A DNA stretch of 25,759 nt from Pelargonium cotyledonis (Eukaryota; Streptophyta; Magnoliopsida; Geraniales; Geraniaceae): the NCBI GenBank assembly GCA_036897625.1, contig JAYMTA010000641.1, positions 1 through 25,759 on the forward strand, written 5' to 3'. The notes beneath the pieces were generated by a model. That model was given only the letters and a program-made list of their open reading frames with translations, did no database searches and was not told the DNA's origin. Position numbers and translations under genes: made by a program. Each line of letters begins with the position of its first letter. Within the stretch, counting starts at the first letter, position 1. Below are positions 11,044-23,187 of this stretch, in pieces.

Positions 11044-12119
11044 CCAGATTATTTGACCGTTGAAAGAATTCAAAACTAGGGGGAAATAGGAATATGATAA
11101 CGTTAATGTACGGTCATTCATGAAAGTGAAGGACAAATCAATACTGCACGTTTGTAACTTGTAAGGGGTTTTCTTGTTAATTGTTTTCTTCTCATTTATT
11201 GTTGACCAACAAAACACTTGAAAGTAGATTCTTGTACTTGAGTTTTCATATGCAAAATACATTTAAGTTTTACTTAGACATAAATGATAAGGGATTGCAC
11301 GTCACAAAAATAACGCATCATTAAACAAAATTCAGGTGATTTTTGTATTTCACATCGAGTGTGATAGTGAAAATCTATAATTTTATAGAGAATTTAAGAA
11401 CTCAACTGTATGAATGAAACAATTTAATCTCAAATGTTTAAAAAAATGGTTCATATCTTATAGCTTGAGGGAGTATTTATACTCATAAATCCAAGATGTG
11501 TGGAGCAATGTATTAATTGCGTTATGATTAGTTGTAGAGAATTGCAAGTGAGATTTAATGATATCACGCATCTGTCATGAGCTCAAATGATGATTATATT
11601 TGTCACACAATGATGCATGATATGAGAAAATGATGTCACGATGAAGCCCATTAATAATTTGTTAATGGAGTCATTGTAATAACATAGGGATAAAAGGTCA
11701 CAATTTTGGGATCTTCAAGGCACAAGGAGATTAGAAGTTACATGAATACTTAGTTTAAGGAGTGTCCTTAGGGCATATACGTTGCTCAAAACCTTCACAC
11801 GAACTTGCCCATATATATAAACATAGTATGAAGTATGATAGATCACCAAATGAGACGCACCTTACCTAAAAAGGTTTTATGAAGCTTGAACATTTCGATG
11901 ACTTAAAAATCCTATAACCTGACACCTCAAATTTGCGTCGTAAAAGGTGCAACCCAAAAGGTCTTAAAGATGTGGATACGGGCCTTTGGCTAGTCTAATC
12001 AGAGAGTCAGTGAAAAGCACTAATAGACTAATTTTTGACAAAAATAGAGAGAACTTTAAATATGTCATCGACTCACCTTCGTAAACATGGACAACAATTT
12101 AATTACGAAATATAAATGC

Positions 12120-12123
12120 AAAA
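12120..12123 (-). terminator. RNA polymerase III T-run after tRNA-Gly
   Basis: Four T residues on the - strand, 12 nt beyond the mature 3' end of the tRNA. This is the minimal pol III stop signal. Position and length are seen directly; function is inferred. Confidence 0.6.
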
Positions 12124-12134
12124 CGATGAATAAT

Positions 12135-12205
12135 TGCGCATCCAGGGAATCGAACCCTGGTCAGTACCGTGGGAGGGTACTATGATACCACTACACCAGA
12201 TGCGC
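12135..12205 (-). tRNA. trnG-CCC: tRNA-Gly (anticodon CCC)
   Basis: The - strand folds as a full cloverleaf of 71 nt. The acceptor arms GCGCATC/GATGCGC pair perfectly with A as discriminator. The anticodon stem GTACC/GGTAC encloses the loop CTCCCAC, giving anticodon CCC. The T stem CAGGG/CCCTG encloses TTCGATT, and the D arm carries TAGTGGTA. No intron and no encoded CCA, as expected for a nuclear gene. A TTTT run (12123-12120 on the - strand) about 12 nt past the 3' end can stop RNA polymerase III. It reads GGG glycine codons. Confidence 0.95.
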
Positions 12206-12256
12206 TTCATGCTTCTGTGGGTTCAATTTATATATAAATATTTATAAATCCAGCTG

Positions 12257-12420
12257 GATATATGAGTGAAGATCATACAAGTGGATAGAAGGATATGATG
12301 TGGAGATGCATCAAATCCTTTAAAGCCATCTGATTGGCCAACCCAAACCTCAGTATCACACAACCTCCTCCTCCTCCTCTCATTTTCCTCCATTTCTGCT
12401 CCTCTACTTTTCCATATATA
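12257..12420 (+). promoter_or_regulatory. LHCB3 promoter (GATA boxes, CCAAT, CT-rich tract, TATA)
   Basis: Three GATA motifs (12257-12260, 12284-12287, 12292-12295), an inverse CCAAT box (ATTGG, 12333-12337), a CT-rich run (about 12364-12380) and TATATA (12415-12420) precede the LHCB3 start codon by 110-275 bp. Repeated GATA motifs with CCAAT and TATA are the classic makeup of light- and clock-controlled CAB promoters. Here the GATA boxes lie upstream of CCAAT. Transcription probably starts near 12445-12455, giving a 5' UTR of about 80 nt. Confidence 0.65.
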
Positions 12421-12529
12421 TTCACTCCTTCACCACCTCTTTTTCTACACAACTCTTCAATCTCCAGCTAACAAACACTTTTTGTAACACAAATTAAAGT
12501 AAAAACAGGTAAAGAGCTTGGAGGTGGTG

Positions 12530-13673
<1,144 letters not shown>

Positions 13674-14162
13674 ATGATATTTGTAGAGCTTGTGAACCTG
13701 TAATGTTTGTATCAATCTTGATCCAATCTGTGAAAAAAAAAATTGACAGTCTATTTGCTTCACCTTTACTCCATGCATTCAACATTTTCACTATCCAACA
13801 AATTCAAACAATATTTTTCTTTCCCATACAATCTGTTTCAGTACATCAATGACAACAAACTATAGACATGGAACTAGCTCATCTATTCGACGAAGGGCTC
13901 TGAAAAAAAAAAAAAGACGTGTTTTGTATGCACAAGATCATCAATCTTTCAACTAAGCAATAAAAAAATCGGTTCATATACAAATGCAATGATGAATCTG
14001 AACTCTACCATCACACTATAGACACTCATAATGTTGTCACATATATATGAACTGCTCCAATGCAAAGTTGGACAACATTTTTTTTTTCTCAGATTCTATA
14101 CGCCACCTTCATCGTTGTCTTTACTTCAGTAAAGATCATTGATCTGAACCTAGAAAACTACA
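13674..14162. other. convergent 3' region between LHCB3 and the myosin gene
   Basis: A 489-bp interval between two stop codons that face each other, so it must hold both 3' UTRs. After the LHCB3 stop, a TGTAATGTTTGTATC-like stretch (about 13699-13714) resembles a plant far-upstream poly(A) element; no perfect AATAAA follows closely. Several A or T runs (13732-13741, 13903-13915, 14080-14088) are present. I see no gene. Confidence 0.6.
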
Positions 14163-17100
14163 CTATGCTGCTGCTCTTATCTTCCCCCACCATTTGCGGC
14201 GCTTTTCAGTTTCTGAATGCCCGCGTTTGTGTAGCCTCACCTTTGTTTCTCTTAACCGAGCTTTGAAGTCTTTCTTCCATGCCTCAAACCTGATTTTCAG
14301 TTGCTTGAGCTCCTCGAAGGGATGTGGCATAGGCGAAGGGGAATTCGCCAGTGGTTTTACCTCATATATAGATTTGGCATCATTATCAAAAGTTTGTTTC
14401 TGCTGCTCAAACTCCTTTGCCAGGTTGTTGACGGATAGTGCACTGCCATTAGTTTCTCGTGCTGGTCCAACATTAGTAGAATGATTTACATACATGTTTA
14501 CATCAGGGGTCCGAGATCCCGTGGATGTGATATCCAAGGAATCACAACTGTGTGAATCGTCATGTTTTCCAGGTGGTGATGCATCATCGGCAGCAAGACT
14601 TTTCTTTGCTGCGGCAAGGCTCATCTGCATCAAAATCACATTTAGAACTCTTGGGCAAATAAAGTCATAAAGTTCTTATAATGCATTAAAAGGTAAAATT
14701 AGCATTCATATTAATCTGTACGGTGAGCTCTGACACAATGGTAAAGTTGTTGTCTTGTGACTTTGAGGTCACGGGTTTGCAAAAGGGTAAAATGCATACA
14801 TAAATGACCTTCCTCAAATCCCATAACGTTGGGAGCCTAGGGCGCTAGGCCAGCCTCATTAGTTATAATGAATTTTTTTCTTTTGGGTTCAAAATGCTGA
14901 TGTTACACAGTGATAAGTTATAGAAACATATGCAAACTCACCTGCAAAGACGACATCTGTTTCTGCCACATCTCTTCCATTGATTTCATCTTGTCCTCAT
15001 AATCTGACCATCTCTTCTCATACATCTGTAGTTGCTCCTGTAGTGCAGCATTTTCCTCTTCCTTTTGTCCCAGAGCTGCTTCTGCCTTCACAACACGCCT
15101 CCGAAGTTCTTCCACAAGCGCATGCACCTGCTCTATTGGTATATTCTGCCCAGACAACACGACATTCTCATTTTTTGTCCTCAAGAAATTATTCATGTTC
15201 AAGACAAAAGGAGAGAAAGAAGACCCATATACTTCAATTTTTATTTACCAACAGTTTACTTTCTACGATTATTCAGTGCAGCTATTATAGCATCAGTCAT
15301 TTCAACCAAGGGATCAAAAAAATACAGAGGACTAAAACAATACTAAAGAACCGATTAGAACAGTGCAAATATACCTTAGTTTCTGAAGTTTTCCACTCTG
15401 GCTGAACAGATTTTGCACTCTCAACATGTGGTTTCTTCATACTGTGCAGGGAATTATATTGTTTTCGAACCAACCAACCACGAATAACTGCAAGAGAGTA
15501 AAAGATGAGGGATAAGACTAATATATGCGCGCGCGCGCGCGCACACACACTGACAGTCACAGTTAAGCAACCACTATATTTAAACTGAATAGAAGAATAT
15601 TACCAGATTGCAAATATATGATTGCCCCCCTATGCTCATCATCAGTTTTAAGAGAACTAGATGAATATGTCTTTACCAATGTATCATATTCCTTCCTAGC
15701 TTTTTCGCCACGTTCAACTGCAATGTAAAACCCCAATCAAACAATTAATTTGAAAAACTTCTCAAATTCAATTCATGATTGAAACAAAATAAAGTACTGC
15801 TTGTAACCACTTAAATTTAAAAAATGAATAATAGTAACATTATAAAAAAACTAAAGGAGAGGCCAACAAAATCATAGAATCAGCAAAGGAACTCTAGCAG
15901 GAAAACAACTTAAGTTGAAATACGACTGGCATTACATGATTGCAGTGCAGTAACTCCTTTTTTGAGTTCATGGAGAGTTCTTTGAGCTTGACGACGACGG
16001 AAGCACCTTTGAACCCCCACTACACCTTGCACAATTCGTTTCCTCTTGTTCTCCAACTCAGCAAGCTAAAAACCAACATGGCAAAACAGCACCAGAGAGA
16101 CTATTATGAGATAATTACACTCTGAAAAAACATGAGAAGAGAAAGATGTTCAATTAAGTTACTAAACTCACCTGCCCTGTTCGAAGATACAATTTCGTAT
16201 AGCCAATTTCATACATTTCAGGGAACACATCAAATTGCTGTAGGACAGCAACTGATATGCTTAGCGGATCCTGGGAAACATTGGCACCGGAAAGTAGGAA
16301 ACCATACCTAATATGCAAGCAGACATACAAGAAAAATTACTTCGCAATTTAGAACAAGCACGTAGAACAATTCATGAAAGGTTACAACATCTACCTTCCA
16401 GCGAACTCCTGATGAGTCATTCGAGTAGGATAGCCAGATCTTGAGATCCTAACCACCTCTAGAACTCCACAACACCTAAGTTGTTGTAAGACAAGGTCCT
16501 CTTGAAATAACCCAGGAAGCTGCTTATCATTAGGTTTTATGCAACGAATGAAGTGAGGTGTGGTTCTTTCCAACTGCTGCATTAGTTTGAAAAGTTGGCT
16601 CTGCAAGCATTGGGAAAAATAAAATTAGAAGAAAAATAAAAACTTAAGAATTTAGTAAATAAGATCCATAATAACAAGCACACTTGAGCATACTGAAGCA
16701 CATTTCATTTTCATCCGTTCACTGACAAACTGTTGTATGTTTGATCACTAAAGCAAACATTAGTTCATCATACTGAAGGAAGGAGATTCTGACAAAATTT
16801 AGCTAAACACATATCGTACATCTTGTGTTCGCTGATGGGTGTAAGATAAGAATTTTATTATGTAAGTCCATCAATCACACTAGCAATACAAGATATTGAG
16901 CAGAAGTTTGATTATTGCGTTATACAGGAGATGGGTAGAAAGAAACAGCATAACAAGATTTCAGGCTAAGAGAGCAGTGCATAATAGTAGAGAGTTGAGT
17001 TGGTCCGTAAATAGATAGCTGGGCTGATGCGTTATTGTATATTAATTAAGTAAAAGCAAAGCACTACATTTTGATTAGAGTGGAACATTGCAATTTCACA

Positions 17101-20100
17101 TATTCACAAGTTATGCGGTCAGCATTAACAAAACCATCTATGGAAACGTATTTCATAAAATCAGATGGCATTGCCTATTCAAATTTTGTAGCCTGAGCTC
17201 TTCTTATTCGTATTCTAGAGCTAGCTATTGATTTATAATACAAAAAGGCACAAAAGGATTTACCTTGAACTTTGTCACAACACTTTGCTTCTGAGAGTCC
17301 AAGGCTCCTTGGTTAAGCATTTTCGATGAAAACAACTGAGGTAGTTGGCAACTGCATGATGAGAGGAGTTGGATGAGACCAGACTCCAGTGGATCTCTGT
17401 TCTTTTCCAAAAATCCATCTGTATCATATATAACCTAATAAAAGTCCAGATGTCAGTGCGACTTCTTGACATGTTTACTTTCATTGTGCTTATAAAGTTA
17501 TACTGAAATGAACACGGAGCCTCATTACTTCAATAGCAGAACTGAATTAACTAGTAAAATTCTGCTAATGAAAATTGAAAGATCTCTGTATAAAAGCCAT
17601 TTACTAGTAAAATTCTGCTTTGCATATCTCAAAATCCAAGCAATGACTAACCTCTGCTGCATAATGACGAATGCTAAAAGCCCCATCCCTTTCTCCCTTG
17701 AAACAAGGCATGGAATTCAGGTGCTGCTTGAGCTTACCAGCGAGTGTCAAATCACTAGCCTTAGGAAACTTTGATTCTTCATCCAATAAAGATAGTATCC
17801 CTATAGGTTTCTGCACAATGAAAATCATAACAAAAAAAAATGACTACTTGGACCACAGATATTAGTATTCAGATTTAAGAGACAAAACAAAAGCATAAGA
17901 ATGGCATCCATCATTAGCACTTAAAAGCAGACCTTAAATATCATAAACAATAATATTGTATTATTTATAGCTTTTAAAACACAAAGGGAGATAAATAAAA
18001 AATTATCGGCAAACTGTAACTTTTATTAATAGCCAAGTTGGCAAAATAAAAGTACAAAAAGATGGAAAGATGGTAACAACCAAACGAAGGGGAGCTAAAT
18101 ACATGAAGGTAAAATACCATCCAAATATCAAATTGATAATGAAAGAGAATGTGATGTCAAAAAAATGATACAGGGGATTCAGTACAACAGAGCAAATGGA
18201 TAATGATGACCGGCTATTGAACAACTGAATTACCTTCTCAATAAGATCTAAGCACTCTTGGTTGTCCTCAAACTCAACTTTAGTCCAATCAATTCCATCA
18301 AATTCATAATCCTGAAATAAATAAACATGTTGTGGGATTACAAACCATGACAATCAAACCAGTAATAATCGTCACAGGAAGTTAAATTAATCCATCGAGG
18401 AAGAAATCATACAACTAGTTTGTGCAAAGAAAACAAGAATATCAGGTAAATAAAAGCGGTATATGGAATTATTGGAACGACAAGGAATTTTGGCAGGGTA
18501 GTGAACTCTTTCCAGTGTCTTAAACTACAGTAATCTCTATGAGTATGTATATTACATGCTGCCATATGGTTCAATAAATAAGGAAAGAATTGAGTTCCTA
18601 ATATAGCTTTAGGACACACCTCCTGCTCAAGTTTAAATAGATGCCGGTTGAAGTGCTGCTGCAGTCTCTCATTTGCATAATTGATGCAGAACTGTTCAAA
18701 GCTATTTTTCTGAAAGTGCATATAAGTGATTGTTAACAGATGTAACGTTAAATCCCACTAAAAGCTTCAATGGACAGAAACTGCATACCGGAAATGATTC
18801 GAACCCATAAATATCAAGAATACTTATGGATCTCCCAGTTAGCTGTTTGCAAACTTCAAGTGACTTGTTAATCTGTACTACAAGCCAGTCGAACAAGCTT
18901 GCATAGATGAATTTTGCCAATGCATCTCTGGTGTTAATTGCCTGAACAAGAGTTTGATATTAAGTTTCAATGTAACAATATCAAGATCATGGGGAGTTGG
19001 GGACAACTAACACGTTTTCTATGGATCCCCACATATAAGTTGCTTACTAATTTGCATTCAACAAAATTTTGAGAAGCATACAGACCAAAAACCGGGACAC
19101 ATGATCCAAGAGTGGGCTTGGCGAATCATGGATCACAGTCTGTGCATGCATGTGTGCAGTAAACAGAGAAAGGGAGATTGAATGAAGACAGAGCTCTTAA
19201 TTAAGTTTCAGAATACCTGCTGCAATGTCAACATTTTAGTCATACTATCTTTGCCAATTTGAATTTTACGTGTTGATAAAGCTGACATCAGGTCCTGGAT
19301 GCTGCAACCCATCAGCCTGGAAGCACTGGTTACAGCTGCTCAGAAAAAAAAAATAAGAAAGGTGAGTACTAGTTAAGATGAAATCGGAATCATTCAACAT
19401 CGAGCAAAAATTTAACCCCAGCTCTGAACAGACAGAGAGAATAATGAAAACACCATAATTAGCATTAGTTATTTCATTATATGACCAATCATAGATAGAT
19501 ACAATTAGTATTACAAACTCAAATCCATCAATGAAGCACTCTAAAAACAAGTCACCAATTCACCATAAAAAGGTAAACACACAAAACTAAGTAAGGATAC
19601 TACCTTCATCAGCAACCACCTCCACATGATTTTCATTGTCAATAGCTTGGAATGATACATTTCCCAGCCACAATACTGCAGCAAGCATTGCAAATGCCTG
19701 CTCTTGATCTTCTTTGCAAATTTGAACCATGTTTAATGCGTCCTGGAGAAATGGAAAAACAAATTAAATGACTGGAAAGAGGGAAGTAAACTCCAAAAAG
19801 AGGTTAGAATTCCATCTATTACTAATTACCATAAGCTTGTGAAATTTCTGAGCGTCATCCACACCATCAATTGTCAAGCAGTTGCTTTGATTAAGATAGT
19901 TGTACTCATTAGCCATTTTAAGATTCAAAGACTCTGCAATTAAAAAATATATCCCGCATAAGATGAAAAAAATTCTATTAAAGAAATGGAGAACTTCCAT
20001 AAACCTTGGCTATAATTTTAAAAAAAAATTAAAAGAAGGATATAAGACAGCTCGATCAATTCGAAATCTAAATGCACTGTGGACAGTGTTAGATTTTCCA

Positions 20101-23100
20101 AAAAGAAAATGACATTTAAACAGCCTGAGACTAGCTACATTTTAAAGTTCCATATAAAGCTACTACACTAGGAAGACGTGTTGATCCAAAGACAAAGCCA
20201 AGCAAACTGTTTTTGATAATATACACTCAAAGACACCACTGTTCTGGGCCAATTGCCATGAAGCAGAAGCTAAGAGATCCGTAAGCTCTAACACGATGGC
20301 TTCTTAAACATCAAAACTTCTAAGTCCCAAATATATTTTTTCAAAACATTAAAAGAGGTTCACAGTCTTAGCTATTTTTGGCGAAACAGTAAGAAAAAAT
20401 CATAGTAATACTGAAAAAGGTACCTTTAAGGATTGTTGGAGCACCAGCACAAAGTTGATAGAATATATTATATGACCTTTCACCATACGCCAGCTGAACC
20501 ACTCTTGACTGCGAAAAAAGATGATAATTGTTTAGAAGTCAAAAATATCAAAAATCATTATCCAAGTTAAAGGTAGATGGGACCACAAGTTACCTTTTCT
20601 AGAAGAACTATTGACATTTTCCACAAGTGGATTCACAGTTGACCAGTCCATGAAAGTGCAATTCAAGTCAGTTACTGCAACTGGAAAAAGATATAAAGAA
20701 ACTGCAAAACTAATAGCAAATTTCAATATGTATACATGCTTACATGTCTGAATATTTGCACCGCATATTTTCCCCGATGTGCTAAATTGAATTTCTATCA
20801 ACTTCCCCTACAATAAATCAGAAAAGAGTAAGTAAAACAGATAACTTCCCTTATGTGGTGTTAACTGATAGGTTTCCGAATGATCTCGCTTGCTATTATT
20901 TAGCATACATATCAAAGCATTATTCAAGCTTTAAACTTGATAAATCAATAAATGCATTCTGCCAAAGAAAAGGTAAAAACTCACAAATCGGCTAGAGTTG
21001 TCATTCCTCGAAGTTTTTGCATTCCCAAATGCTTCTAGAATACAACTTGTCTGAAGGACTCTATCCTCAATCCCACCACTGCCACCACCAAGAGCAGCTA
21101 AGTATTGCATTGCAATCTTTGCTGTCTCGGTTTTCCCAGCTCCACTTTCACCACTGTAACATAAGATGGTGAGGTTAGAAAACTCTTCACAGAAATAAAG
21201 TTTTACGAACCAACCAAGGAAAATATCCCACTTCCCAAAATAAAATAGCTTGTTCAATGAAAACAACTAACCTTATAATGATCGATTGATTAACTTCATC
21301 TGCAACATATAAATACACGAATGAATAAATAAATAAATAAATAGCAAAAAGTATGGTTTTTACTAATTTTAAGAAAACCAATTGTTCCAGTTCACCTCTC
21401 ATCATCTCATTATAGGCAGTGTTTGCGATAGCATGAACATGAGGGCTGTCAGCAAGTTGCTGTTTATAAGCCATCAGAATATCGTTTCCATGGATGTTAA
21501 CATCTTTGAAGGGATTGAGTGCAATCAACACAGGCCCTGCTTTACTCTACAAAAATGAATAATAAAAAAGTAATGAAGATCAATCTTGAATGCAAGTGCA
21601 TACATGATGCTTATATTGTACTCACATAAACCATATCACGAGAATATCTGTACTGAAGATTGTGAAGAACAGATGGTTCATTCAAATAACTAAGTTGTAC
21701 GAGATCATCCACCCCCTCAAGAATATCTGGGTTTGCGGGGAAAAGCTCGCCTGTAGGCACTTTAGCAACCTAGGGCAATGAAGGATATTTAGTGCATGTA
21801 AGAGCATCCATTTTAAGTACACAACAGTGACTATATAGCTTTCTTGTGTATGGCCAAAGGTTATGAACTCACATTTCCATTTGAAAGTGAAACATAGGCT
21901 TTCTCCTCTGAAGTTGATTGTATTGTTCCTGACTCCCAGTGTCCACGTTCCACCCGACACCAGACATGAAGTTTCTGAAACAAATGCTTCAAACATAAAT
22001 AACTCATGTTCCAACGACAATATATAAACATTTACAAAGGAAAGAGTAATGATTTGCACAAAACTAATCCATTCTAGTAGAAAAAGGTAACTATACTATA
22101 AAGAATAGCACAACGTTGGTTAAGACCTTAATTAGGTTTGTAAGCTGAGAGTATCAAATCACTATAAAGTTTAACTTCAATTACAATTTTTCTCCTCTGT
22201 TCGTTTAGCTCTAAACTTGAAATGACTTCATCGTTTTAGGACCAGCTCAACTAAAAGGTTAAGCTTATAGTTGAAGACTAAATATTAACATTATTCTAAC
22301 AGTCATATTGACAAATTGTTATTTTTCATGGCAGTGGGTGACAAGAATAGATTCATGCTAAGCAAGAAAGCAGAACAATTTCATCTCACCAAGCTACTTC
22401 TTTTCCCAGTCTGTTCAGTCAAAAAGACCCCCATAATGAAAAAACTATTGTGCAATGACGATAAGAAATTTATCTGTTTCAGTCTGTTCTAGCATGCATC
22501 ATAGAGCTAGGAACTATCTGCAAGCACTCATGGCGAACAAAGAGCATTACCGATAGTAGACACTACAACAATAAAATTCCAACTAGAACAAATCAGATCA
22601 TGTCATTCTTCTCTATCGAGCATCGCAAAGGATAAATACTACAACAACATATCAACTAAATGTAATCAAATCTACTCATTTTTGTTGTTCTGAATTACCT
22701 TCTTAGTGAAATAACCGATGTCATCCTCCCACTCTTGCCCTGGGATGCTCTGCAAAGCACTTGAAGGCCTAGCGTAACCAAGCCTATGATCCGAACCCTG
22801 CTTCTTGTGCTCATCATACTTCTCTCCTTCGTCGCCATAGGGCGAGTCATCATTGTGCTCTCTCTTCTTCTTGCTCCCAAAGCTACTCATTTTTAATCCT
22901 AAGTTTTTTCTCTTCAACTCTTCCTTGGGAGGAGACTGAATTGGAATTGAAACTGGAGCTGCAGCTGCAGCTGGCAAGCTCTCCTGCTCTTCATCTCCGA
23001 CCCTAAAGCTTCTCGGCAACGAGTACCTCGCAGAAGGCTTCCTAGCTTTCGAAGTTGGCCGGGAAGGCAATGCCGGTGGCAAGTCCTTCGGCTTCTCCAG

Positions 23101-23187
23101 CTCATCCCTCCGCCGGAGAGACTCCAGCATTTCCTCCAGCGAACTCCGAACAATCATAGACGGCGATGCGGACAACATCGTCGACAT
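14163..23187 (-). CDS. ATM2: class VIII myosin heavy chain (ATM2/VIII-B type)
   Basis: Plant-specific actin motor of the cell cortex, linked in this family to plasmodesmata, endocytosis and the new cell plate. Twenty-four exons join in phase to 1207 residues: 23187-22699, 21974-21873, 21769-21626, 21546-21396, 21299-21272, 21153-20985, 20807-20744, 20607-20594, 20508-20424, 19933-19830, 19742-19604, 19335-19217, 18941-18789, 18709-18620, 18311-18234, 17810-17652, 17434-17264, 16600-16395, 16307-16172, 16065-15936, 15717-15604, 15487-15375, 15145-14942, 14624-14163. Order: class VIII N-terminal extension ([15 protein letters not shown], then [13 protein letters not shown]); SH3-like subdomain; P-loop GESGAGKT (306-313); switch I near 349-363; switch [10 protein letters not shown] (579-586); actin-side IRCIKPN (about 771-777); SH1/SH2 helix RCCG (from 795); three IQ motifs (about 878-896, 905-925, 942-959); coiled coil (about 987-1060); basic tail ending [11 protein letters not shown] second in-frame ATG three codons in (23178) would give 1204 residues. 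Symbol is by resemblance to Arabidopsis ATM2; a sister VIII-B paralogue is possible. Intact. Confidence 0.96.
14720..14880 (+). mobile_element. Au-type SINE-like insertion in a myosin intron
   Basis: Lies in the intron between exons 15145-14942 and 14624-14163, in opposite orientation to the gene. From 14722 it reads as a tRNA-derived head (ACAATGGTAAAGTTGTTGTC), then TTGTGACTTTGAGGTCACGG (14753 to about 14773), then a body with AGGGTAAAATGCATACA and GGGAGCCTAGGGCGCTAGGC, and a T run near 14873-14879. This order resembles the Au SINE family of flowering plants as I remember it. It is diverged; the box B core reads GGGTTTGCAA instead of GGGTTCGAA. Ends are approximate and no clear target duplication was found. 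Confidence 0.65.
15521..15550. repeat. alternating purine-pyrimidine tract (AT)3(GC)8(AC)4
   Basis: Thirty bases of unbroken alternation in the myosin intron just upstream of exon 15487-15375 in the direction of transcription. The (GC)8 core at 15527-15542 followed by AC repeats is the best kind of sequence for left-handed Z-DNA, and it stands out in an AT-rich genome region. Confidence 0.95.
20594..20607 (-). other. 14-nt micro-exon of the myosin gene
   Basis: The bases between tcaatag| and |gtaact supply the missing part of FLLEK in the conserved segment TFLLEKSRVVQ of the motor domain. Upstream exon 20807-20744 ends one base into a codon, so 1+14 nt makes five codons and exon 20508-20424 starts in phase 0. 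Without this exon the frame breaks and the conserved sequence is lost, so it is required. Gene finders often miss exons this short. Confidence 0.9.
21272..21299 (-). other. 28-nt exon of the myosin gene
   Basis: Supplies EVNQSIII just before the P-loop. It starts one base into a codon and ends two bases in, linking exon 21546-21396 to exon 21153-20985, which opens with the base completing the Ser before GESGAGKT. Acceptor atgttgcag and donor AAG|gttagt are both good. Confidence 0.9.
21320..21344. repeat. (AAAT)n-type microsatellite in a myosin intron
   Basis: Tandem AATA tetranucleotides in the intron between the 28-nt exon and exon 21546-21396. On the coding strand they form a T-rich stretch that may add to the polypyrimidine signal before the 28-nt exon. 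Confidence 0.8.

Larger units (their letters stand above)
10699..12134. other. intergenic spacer upstream of the unnamed gene and downstream of the tRNA
   Basis: The 10699-10990 part must hold the 5' UTR and promoter of the - strand unnamed gene; an open frame at 10771-10962 on the + strand is not supported as a gene. An 8-bp tandem repeat sits at 11020-11043. From 11260 to 12120 the sequence is AT-rich with no coding signal. It may hold old transposon debris, but I could not find terminal repeats or target duplications that would define one. Confidence 0.5.

Noticed and set aside
11580-11660. Repeated TGATGA words resembling C/D-box snoRNA motifs.
   Set aside because: No paired D box with terminal stem at proper spacing; simple AT-rich repetition explains them.
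11760-11880. Phrases such as GGAGTGTCCTTAGGGCA that seemed familiar from plant MITE or LTR ends.
   Set aside because: No partner inverted repeat or target duplication was found nearby, and the memory is too vague to support a call.
18003-18353. Longer open frame running past myosin exon 18311-18234.
   Set aside because: It reads into intron sequence after a good GAG AAG|gtaatt donor. The spliced frame continues as [12 protein letters not shown], as expected for myosin.
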